From a virus: a stretch of DNA of 31,090 nt. The first letter of the stretch is position 1. Each line of letters opens with the position of its first letter. The position numbers and the translations under genes are program-made. Below the pieces are notes generated by a model, which saw nothing but the letters and a program-made list of their open reading frames with translations, did not search any database and had not been told where the DNA came from. The DNA lies in the IMG/VR virus record IMGVR_UViG_3300044675_005608, positions 1-31,090 of that record. One strand, written 5' to 3'. Below, piece after piece: positions 1 to 8,700 of the stretch.

Positions 1-127
1 CACTTGAACCTGATGTTCCCGAACTTCCTGAAGAACCAGATGAACCTGAGCTACCTGAAGTACCACTTGAACCTGATGTTCCTGATGAACCACTTGAACC
101 GCTAGTTCCTGAAGAACCACTTGAACC
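1..127. repeat. Direct repeat copy 1 (127 bp exact)
   Basis: Bases 1-127 are identical to 1639-1765 (offset 1638 bp, a multiple of 9). The match may extend past the left edge. On the right the two copies diverge at base 128 versus 1766. Confidence 0.9.
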
Positions 128-2620
128 GCTAGTTCCTGAAGAACCTGAACTTCCGCTAGTTCCTGATGAACCACTTGAACCAGATGTTCCTGAAGAACCT
201 GAGCTACCTGATGTACCGCTTGAACCACTAGTTCCTGAAGAACCTGATGTACCACTTGAACCACTAGTTCCTGAAGAACCTGATGTACCACTTGAACCTG
301 ACGAACCGCTAGTTCCTGAAGAACCTGATGTACCGCTTGAACCTGACGAACCGCTTGAACCTGACGAACCGCTAGTTCCTGAAGAACCTGAGCTACCTGA
401 TGTTCCTGAACTTCCGCTAGTTCCTGATGAACCTGATGTTCCTGAAGAACCACTTGAACCGCTAGTTCCTGATGAACCTGAAGAACCCGATGTTCCTGAA
501 GAACCTGAGCTACCTGATGTACCGCTTGAACCTGACGAACCGCTAGTTCCTGAAGAACCTGATGTACCGCTTGAACCTGACGAACCTGATGTTCCTGAGC
601 TACCGCTAGTTCCTGATGAACCACTTGAACCCGATGTTCCTGAAGAACCTGAGCTACCGCTAGTTCCACTTGAACCTGATGTTCCTGAGCTACCGCTAGT
701 TCCTGATGAACCACTTGTACCACTTGAACCACTTGAACCTGATGTTCCTGAAGAACCTGAGCTTCCGCTAGTTCCACTTGAACCTGATGTTCCTGATGAA
801 CCACTTGAACCTGAAGTACCACTTGAACCTGATGTTCCTGATGAACCACTTGAACCGCTAGTTCCTGATGAACCTGAAGTACCACTTGAACCTGATGAAC
901 CACTTGAACCGCTAGTTCCTGATGAACCACTTGAACCGCTAGTTCCTGATGAACCTGAAGAACCAGATGTTCCTGAACTTCCACTTGTTCCTGAGCTTCC
1001 ACTTGTTCCTGAGCTTCCGCTAGTTCCTGAAGAACCTGAGCTTCCGCTAGTTCCTGATGAACCACTTGAACCTGACGTTCCGCTTGAACCTGAAGAACCA
1101 GATGTTCCTGAACTTCCACTTGTTCCTGAGCTTCCGCTAGTTCCTGATGAACCTGAACTACCTGATGTACCACTTGAACCTGAACTACCTGATGTACCAC
1201 TTGAACCTGAGCTTCCGCTAGTTCCTGAAGAACCTGATGTTCCTGAAGAACCGCTTGTTCCGCTTGAACCTGAGCTTCCGCTAGTTCCTGATGAACCGCT
1301 AGTTCCTGATGAACCGCTAGTTCCTGATGAACCTGAAGAACCCGATGTTCCTGAAGAACCTGAGCTACCTGATGTACCGCTTGAACCTGAGCTTCCGCTA
1401 GTTCCTGATGAACCTGATGTTCCTGAAGAACCACTTGAACCGCTAGTTCCTGATGAACCTGAAGAACCCGATGTTCCTGAAGAACCTGAGCTACCTGATG
1501 TACCGCTTGAACCTGAGCTTCCGCTAGTTCCTGATGAACCACTTGAGCCAGATGTTCCTGAGCTACCGCTAGTTCCTGATGAACCACTTGTACCACTTGA
1601 ACCTGATGTTCCTGAAGAACCTGAGCTTCCGCTAGTTCCACTTGAACCTGATGTTCCCGAACTTCCTGAAGAACCAGATGAACCTGAGCTACCTGAAGTA
1701 CCACTTGAACCTGATGTTCCTGATGAACCACTTGAACCGCTAGTTCCTGAAGAACCACTTGAACCTGATGTTCCTGACGAACCGCTTGAACCTGATGTAC
1801 CGCTTGAACCACTAGTTCCTGATGAACCGCTTGAACCTGATGTACCGCTTGAACCGCTAGTTCCTGAAGAACCCGATGTTCCTGAACTTCCACTAGTTCC
1901 TGAAGAACCTGATGTTCCTGATGAACCGCTTGAACCTGATGTTCCTGATGAACCGCTTGAACCTGATGTTCCTGATGAACCTGATGTACCACTTGAACCG
2001 CTAGTTCCACTTGAACCAGATGTTCCTGAAGAACCTGAGCTACCGCTAGTTCCTGATGAACCTGAGCTACCGCTAGTTCCTGAAGAACCTGAACTACCTG
2101 ATGAACCTGATGTTCCTGAGCTACCTGATGAACCTGATGTTCCTGAGCTACCTGATGAACCGCTAGTTCCTGATGAACCGCTAGTTCCTGATGAACCTGA
2201 GCTACCGCTAGTTCCTGATGAACCACTTGAACCCGATGTTCCGCTACTTCCTGATGTTCCTGAAGAGCCACTTGTACCGCTAGAACCTGAAGAGCCATCA
2301 GCCCCGCCGATTACCCAATCGGCACCATTGCTAACTATATATAGACTTTCTTTTGGACCGAGCACAACTGTGCCACTACCGTCAATTGTTTGAGTCCCAC
2401 TTGGGTCGACAGTAATATTACCTACTCCACTATTCTTTATTTGATAAATTTTACCCTCAATTCCAACTGCAGTTGGTAAACCAATGGTAAAAGTACCTGA
2501 AGTTGCCTCAACAAAATAGTCCGTTGATGTTACAAAATAGGTAGTTGATACTTGAGTTAGAGGAAACGTTACCCCTCCCAAGCTTATGAGTCCTTTTCTT
2601 AATATAAATTCGTTAGCCAT
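1..2620 (-). CDS. Collagen-like (Gly-X-Y) tail fibre/adhesin, C-terminus beyond window
   Basis: The reading frame is open from an ATG at 2620 to the left edge (873 codons, no stop), so the 3' end is missing. Residues 1-107 form a non-repetitive beta-rich head (starts MANEFILRKG; contains GIEGKIYQIKNSG and QTIDGSGTVVLG). It resembles the N-terminal domains of many phage fibres, probably for attachment or trimerisation. From residue 109 every third residue is Gly, with only Ser and Thr in the X and Y positions in the stretches I translated (GSS and GTS triplets). I found no Asp or Pro in the repeats. The leader is A-rich without a Shine-Dalgarno sequence. A terminator and a TATTTATA motif upstream suggest its own transcript. 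The role as a trimeric fibre or surface adhesin is inferred from architecture and position. The missing C-terminus would hold any receptor-binding tip. Confidence 0.85.
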   Translation of the reverse strand, partial: MANEFILRKGLISLGGVTFPLTQVSTTYFVTSTDYFVEATSGTFTIGLPTAVGIEGKIYQIKNSGVGNITVDPSGTQTIDGSGTVVLGPKESLYIVSNGADWVIGGADGSSGSSGTSGSSGTSGSSGTSGSSGSSGTSGSSGSSGTSGSSGTSGSSGSSGTSGSSGSSGTSGSSGSSGSSGTSGSSGSSGTSGSSGSSGTSGSSGTSGSSGTSGSSGTSGSSGSSGTSGSSGSSGTSGSSGTSGSSGTSGSSGTSGSSGTSGSSGSSGTSGSSGTSGSSGSSGTSGSSGSSGTSGSSGSSGTSGSSGTSGSSGSSGSSGSSGTSGSSGTSGSSGSSGTSGSSGTSGSSGTSGSSGTSGSSGSSGTSGSSGSSGTSGSSGSSGTSGSSGSSGTSGSSGSSGTSGSSGTSGSSGSSGTSGSSGSSGTSGSSGSSGTSGSSGTSGSSGTSGSSGSSGTSGSSGTSGSSGTSGSSGSSGTSGSSGSSGTSGSSGSSGTSGSSGTSGSSGTSGSSGSSGTSGSSGSSGTSGSSGSSGTSGSSGTSGSSGTSGSSGTSGSSGSSGTSGSSGSSGTSGSSGSSGSSGTSGSSGTSGSSGSSGTSGSSGTSGSSGSSGTSGSSGTSGSSGSSGTSGSSGSSGTSGSSGTSGSSGTSGSSGTSGSSGSSGTSGSSGSSGTSGSSGTSGSSGSSGTSGSSGTSGSSGSSGTSGSSGSSGTSGSSGSSGTSGSSGSSGTSGSSGTSGSSGTSGSSGSSGTSGSSGSSGSSGSSGTSGSSGTSGSSGSSGTSGSSGTSGSSGTSGSSGTSGSSGTSGSSGSSGTSGSSGSSGTSGSSGSSGTSGSSGSSGTSGSSGSSGTSGSSGTSGSSGSSGSSGSSGTSGSS
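1311..1540. repeat. Pair of 104-bp exact direct repeats, offset 126 bp
   Basis: Bases 1311-1414 match 1437-1540 exactly by eye. The 126-bp offset equals 14 Gly-X-Y triplets, so gain or loss of one unit keeps the reading frame. Confidence 0.85.
1639..1765. repeat. Direct repeat copy 2 (127 bp exact)
   Basis: Identical to bases 1-127. It includes the less common word GATGTTCCCGAACTTCC, which makes a true duplication more likely than simple convergence of the repeat words. Confidence 0.9.
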
Positions 2621-2664
2621 GTAGTTTTTCTTTTTTCACTTTCCAAAAGAAATTTATTTTATTC

Positions 2665-2672
2665 TATAAATA
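2665..2672 (-). promoter_or_regulatory. TATTTATA motif, candidate promoter for the left-edge fibre gene
   Basis: The coding strand reads AGTATTTATAGAA, ending 44 nt before the ATG at 2620 and lying just after the terminator of the preceding gene. The same octamer family recurs in four other gaps (10350, 16801, 25397, 27793). Promoter function is inferred from position and recurrence only. Confidence 0.45.
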
Positions 2673-2684
2673 CTTTAAGTATTT
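2668..2684. repeat. 17-bp perfect palindrome overlapping the TATTTATA motif
   Basis: Plus-strand AAATACTT-T-AAGTATTT: 8-bp arms around one central base. It could be an operator or an mRNA leader hairpin. In AT-rich DNA it could also be chance. Confidence 0.5.
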
Positions 2685-2703
2685 CTTTTAACTAATAAAG
2701 GCA

Positions 2704-2738
2704 TAAAAAAACACCACCCTTTTTTTTTGGATGGTGTT
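2704..2738 (-). terminator. Intrinsic terminator after the large collagen-like gene
   Basis: On the minus strand, AACACCATCC (2738-2729), a nine-A loop and GGGTGGTGTT (2719-2710) form a 10-bp stem with one G-T wobble, followed by a T run. It starts 21 nt after the stop codon at 2760, so it should end the transcript of the 2040-residue protein. Confidence 0.85.
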
Positions 2739-2759
2739 CTTTATTATATATTGACTATA

Positions 2760-5700
2760 TTAGAATATTATTCGTGTATTAACAATTACTGTCCATGTTC
2801 CACTTGTAACTACAGCAACTAATTCAACATTACCACTAACAATACCAACTCTAAAATCAATTCCTTCTGTTGTACCATTTAAATCAGGTGTTGAATATTC
2901 TGTCCATGTTGTAGTTGAATTATCCCAAGTCGCCATAACAACTCCTGTCCTTGTCGCATTGGAACCATTAACCACATAGTATTCAAATTGACAACTTTGA
3001 CCCGTTGCAACTGCGAAAGATTCAACTGCCGTATTACTACTAACTCCAGTAGTTTTAACTGTTCTTGTTCTTTGTGCTCCGTATAATGTTAAAAATTCAT
3101 TACCATAAGTTAATCCACTCTCAGCAATTGCTCCGTCAGGTGTTCCATCAGAAGTTAATACTCTTGTTAATGCTGGATTGGTAACCGCACTAAATCCTGT
3201 ACCTGATGTTCCTGATGAACCTGAAGAACCGCTCGTTCCCGATGAACCACTTGAACCTGATGTTCCTGAAGAACCTGAACTTCCGCTAGTTCCTGAAGAA
3301 CCTGAACTTCCGCTAGTTCCTGAAGAACCACTTGAACCTGATGTTCCTGAAGAACCCGAGCTACCACTAGTTCCGCTTGAACCAGATGTACCTGATGTAC
3401 CCGCAACACCCGCAATAGACATATCAACAAGGATGTCATCACCTGATGTTGGTGTCCATCCCGTACCTGAAACATAATCTACAGGGAATTCCCAATATAC
3501 TCCATTATCAACAGGTAACCCTGTAGTTCTATAATAAACGACTTGACCACCAATACCACCGTTTGTTTTAATAAGAGTTCCAACACCTACAGATGAGAAA
3601 ACACCACTATAATTTGTTGATGTTAATGAAATTTCAGCAATGTTTAATAATGTTGTAGAAGCATCTAAATTACCGTTACTACTATAAATTTTTGTATTTG
3701 CCAATGGTGTTCCCCAATCCCATCCATCACTAATTGCCGCTCCACTTTCACCACTTGTTCCTGATGAACCACTTGAGCCAGATGTTCCGCTTGAACCTGA
3801 GCTACCTGATGTACCACTTGAACCAGATGTTCCGCTTGAACCAGATGTTCCACTTGAACCTGAACTTCCTGAAGTACCATCGCTACCACTAGTTCCTGAT
3901 GAACCTGAGCTACCTGATGAACCTGAGCTACCTGATGTTCCTGATGAACCTGAACTTCCGCTAGTTCCGCTTGAACCACTTGAGCCAGATGTTCCTGATG
4001 AACCTGAACTTCCGCTAGTTCCGCTTGAACCACTAGTTCCTGAAGAACCACTTGAACCAGATGTTCCTGATGAACCTGAGCTACCTGATGTACCACTTGA
4101 ACCTGATGTTCCTGAAGAGCCTGAAGTACCATCGCTACCGCTAGTTCCTGATGAGCCACTTGTTCCACTTGAACCTGATGTTCCTGAAGAGCCTGAAGTA
4201 CCATCGCTACCGCTAGTTCCTGATGAGCCACTTGTTCCACTTGAGCCACTTGTTCCTGAAGAGCCTGAAGTACCATCGCTACCACTAGTTCCGCTTGAAC
4301 CACTTGAACCAGATGTTCCTGAAGAGCCTGAAGTACCATCGCTACCACTTGTTCCTGATGAACCACTTGAGCCAGATGTTCCTGAAGAGCCTGAAGTACC
4401 GTCTGAACCGCTAGTTCCTGATGAACCTGAAGTACCGTCGCTACCACTAGTTCCTGATGAACCACTTGTTCCGCTTGAACCTGAACTACCTGATGTTCCG
4501 TCTGAACCGCTAGTTCCTGAAGAACCACTTGAGCCAGATGTTCCTGATGAACCTGAACTACCATCGCTACCGCTAGTTCCGCTTGAACCACTTGAGCCAG
4601 ATGTTCCTGATGAACCTGATGTTCCGTCTGAACCGCTAGTTCCTGAAGAACCACTTGAACCTGATGTTCCTGATGAACCTGAAGTACCATCGCTACCGCT
4701 AGTTCCTGATGAACCACTTGTTCCGCTTGAACCACTTGTTCCTGATGAACCTGATGTACCATCGCTTCCGCTAGTTCCTGAAGAACCTGAAGTTCCATCC
4801 GAACCACTTGTTCCGCTTGAACCTGAAGTACCATCACTACCGCTTGTTCCTGAAGAACCACTTGTACCATCTGAACCTGAAGTACCTGATGAACCTGAAG
4901 TACCATCCGAACCACTAGTTCCACTTGAACCTGAAGTACCATCGCTACCACTAGTTCCTGAAGAACCTGAAGTACCATCGCTACCGCTAGTTCCTGATGA
5001 ACCACTTGTACCATCTGAACCTGATGTTCCTGAGCTACCTGATGTACCATCACTTCCACTAGTTCCTGAAGAACCTGAAGTACCATCTGAACCTGATGTT
5101 CCTGAGCTACCTGATGTACCGTCTGAACCGCTTGTTCCTGAAGAACCACTTGTACCATCACTACCGCTTGTTCCTGAAGAACCGCTAGTACCTGATGAAC
5201 CTGATGTACCATCGCTACCGCTAGTTCCTGATGAACCTGAAGTCCCTGAGCTACCTGATGTTCCGTCTGAACCGCTAGTTCCTGATGAACCACTAGTTCC
5301 ACTTGAACCTGAAGTACCATCGCTACCGCTAGTTCCTGATGAACCACTTGTACCATCTGAACCTGAAGTTCCTGAACTACCTGATGTACCATCGCTACCG
5401 CTAGTCCCTGATGAACCACTTGTACCATCTGAACCTGATGTTCCTGAGCTACCTGATGTACCATCACTACCGCTAGTCCCTGATGAACCACTTGTACCAT
5501 CTGAACCTGATGTTCCTGAGCTACCTGATGTACCATCACTACCGCTTGTTCCTGAAGAACCACTTGTACCATCTGAACCTGAAGTTCCTGAAGAACCACT
5601 TGTACCATCTGAACCTGAAGTTCCTGAACTACCTGATGTACCATCGCTACCACTAGTTCCGCTTGAACCTGAAGTACCATCACTACCGCTAGTGCCTGAT

Positions 5701-8700
5701 GAACCTGAAGTACCATCACTACCGCTAGTGCCTGATGAACCTGAAGTACCATCACTACCGCTAGTTCCACTTGAACCTGATGTACCATCCGAACCGCTAG
5801 TTCCACTTGAACCTGATGTACCGTCTGAACCGCTTGTTCCTGAAGAACCACTTGTACCATCACTACCGCTTGTTCCTGATGAACCACTTGTTCCTGAGCT
5901 ACCTGAAGTACCATCACTACCGCTTGTTCCTGAAGAACCTGATGTACCATCCGAACCGCTTGTTCCTGAAGAACCTGATGTACCATCCGAACCGCTAGTT
6001 CCACTTGAACCTGAAGTTCCGTCTGAACCGCTTGTTCCTGAAGAACCTGATGTACCATCCGAACCGCTAGTTCCACTTGAACCTGATGTACCGTCTGAAC
6101 CGCTTGTTCCTGAAGAACCACTTGTACCATCACTACCGCTTGTTCCTGAGCTACCTGAAGTTCCTGAAGAACCTGAAGTACCATCCGAACCACTAGTTCC
6201 ACTTGAACCTGAAGTACCATCGCTACCGCTAGTACCTGATGAACCTGAAGTACCATCCGAACCACTAGTTCCTGATGAACCACTTGTACCATCTGAACCT
6301 GAAGTTCCTGAGCTACCTGAAGTTCCATCACTACCACTAGTTCCTGAAGAACCTGAAGTACCATCCGAACCACTAGTTCCACTTGAACCTGAAGTACCAT
6401 CCGAACCACTAGTTCCTGATGAACCACTTGTACCATCGCTACCGCTAGTGCCTGATGTTCCTGAGCTACCTGATGTACCATCACTTCCACTAGTTCCTGA
6501 AGAACCTGAAGTTCCATCTGAACCGCTAGTTCCACTTGAACCTGAAGAACCTGAAGAACCTGAAGTTCCATCTGAACCGCTAGTTCCACTTGAACCTGAA
6601 GTACCGTCTGAACCGCTAGTTCCTGATGAACCCGATGTACCATCGCTACCGCTAGTTCCTGAAGAACCTGAAGTACCATCACTTCCACTAGTCCCTGATG
6701 AACCACTTGTTCCATCGCTACCGCTAGTTCCATCACTTCCACTAGTTCCTGAACTACCTGATGTGCCATCACTTCCACTAGTTCCTGATGAACCTGAAGT
6801 ACCATCCGAACCGCTTGTCCCTGAAGAACCTGAAGTCCCACTTGAACCGTCAATACCACTAACACCAGATGTTCCACTCGTTCCACTTGAACCTGAAGTT
6901 CCATCACTTCCGCTAGTTCCTGAGCTACCTGATGTACCATCACTACCACTTGTTCCTGATGAACCACTTGTACCATCACTACCGCTTGTTCCTGATGAAC
7001 CCGATGTACCATCACTTCCACTAGTTCCTGAAGAACCACTTGTACCATCCGAACCGCTTGTTCCACTTGAACCTGATGTACCATCCGAACCTGAAGTTCC
7101 TGATGAACCTGAAGTTCCATCACTTCCACTAGTTCCTGAAGAACCACTTGTACCATCTGAACCGCTTGTTCCACTTGAACCTGATGTACCATCCGAACCT
7201 GAAGTTCCTGATGAACCCGATGTACCATCACTTCCACTAGTTCCTGAAGAACCACTTGTACCATCTGAACCGCTTGTCCCTGAAGAACCTGATGTACCAT
7301 CACTACCACTAGTTCCTGAGCTACCTGATGTTCCGTCCGAACCGCTTGTTCCTGAAGAACCTGAAGTCCCACTTGAACCGTCAATACCACTAACACCAGA
7401 TGTTCCACTCGTTCCACTTGAACCTGAAGTTCCATCACTTCCGTTAGTTCCTGAGCTACCTGATGTACCATCACTTCCACTAGTTCCTGAAGAACCTGAA
7501 GTTCCATCACTTCCGCTAGTTCCGCTTGAACCACTTGTACCATCTGAACCTGATGTTCCTGAGCTACCTGATGTACCATCACTTCCACTAGTTCCTGAAG
7601 AACCTGAAGTACCATCTGAACCGCTTGTTCCTGAACTACCTGAAGTACCATCGCTACCACTAGTTCCTGATGAACCTGAAGTACCACTTGAACCATCAAT
7701 ACCACTTACTCCAGAAGTCCCGCTAGTTCCTGATGAACCTGAAGAACCATCCGTTCCACTAGTTCCTGAAGAGCCCGATGTACCATCCGTTCCACTTGAG
7801 CCTGAAGTTCCATCTGTACCACTAGTTCCTGAAGAACCTGAAGAACCCGATGTACCATCTACACCACTAGTTCCTGAAGAACCTGAAGAACCACTTGAAC
7901 CATCAATGCCACTTACCCCAGAAGTTCCACTAGTTCCTGAAGTACCGCTTGAACCATCGATACCACTTACTCCTGAAGTTCCGCTAGTTCCTGATGAACC
8001 ACTTGAACCTGAAGTTCCACCCGTAAATGAAACTGATATATTACCATCACCGTTATCGGTGACTACCGCATCTGAAAATGTTATTCCTGTTACGTTTGTT
8101 GCAGTTACTCCTGAAGTCGCATCATAAACTGTAAGAGGACTACCTCCTCCACCCGATGTAAATCCTGATACATCAAAAGAACTACCATCACTATTATTTA
8201 ATGTTAGTATTCCTAAATCACCATCATATGTACCACCTGTAATAGTTCCTGTAAATCCTGTAATTGTTACAGTACCACCAGTATTATTATATAAATCTAA
8301 TTCTTGTGTTCCTGAAAAATAAGTACCACCTGTAATTTGAATATCAGTACCATAAAATACCCTCCAACGAGCATTTTCTCTTGTCGTACCACTTTGTCCT
8401 TCAATGGTTGAACCTGTCCAAGCATTGATGAAGTCTCTACCTGCTTGGGAACGGCTGTTAATTGTTGTTGTATATTCTGTCTCTGTTTTCGCAGAATTAC
8501 CAGTCAAACCTGATAATGCAACCCATAATGACTCATAATTAGGTATAGTGTATTGATAAACAGTTTCTGTTTCTTGAACGAAAACTTGCATACCTAATCT
8601 TCTTCTACCTGAAGATATATTATCTGAGTTTAGCGTTAATATATCGGGTGAAAATGCAGTACCAGTTCCTTTGGTGAATGTGATTGGGATTGTATTTCCA

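Larger units (their letters stand above)
1..2296 (-). repeat. 9-bp-periodic tandem repeat tract (Gly-Ser/Thr-Ser triplets), Asp-free
   Basis: The DNA is built of 9-bp words encoding GSS or GTS, arranged in 18- to 36-bp higher-order blocks. Synonymous codons alternate (TCA/AGT/TCT/AGC; ACT/ACA; GGT/GGA). The frame is kept throughout in spot checks near 1, 601 and 1261 and at the tract start. Long exact internal duplications are present and listed separately. The tract continues past the left edge. Confidence 0.95.

Noticed and set aside
3665-7705. 1346-codon minus-strand frame rich in Val, Gln and Leu
   Set aside because: Out-of-frame reading of the same repeat tract. The Gly-X-Y frame has real N- and C-terminal domains; this one does not.
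3745-8018. 36-bp periodicity resembling a CRISPR array
   Set aside because: There are no unique spacers between units and the sequence is coding throughout in one frame.
3745-8018. Bacteroidota O-glycosylation sites (D-S/T-hydrophobic) in the Asp-containing tract
   Set aside because: Asp is followed by Gly (SDGTSG), so the known three-residue motif is not formed in the repeats.
5692-8127. 811-codon plus-strand open frame with VPSLPLVPEEP-type repeats
   Set aside because: It is the antisense shadow of the 9-bp-periodic collagen-like tract. The repeat words happen to contain no stop in this frame, and it has no non-repetitive domain of its own beyond the tract edges.
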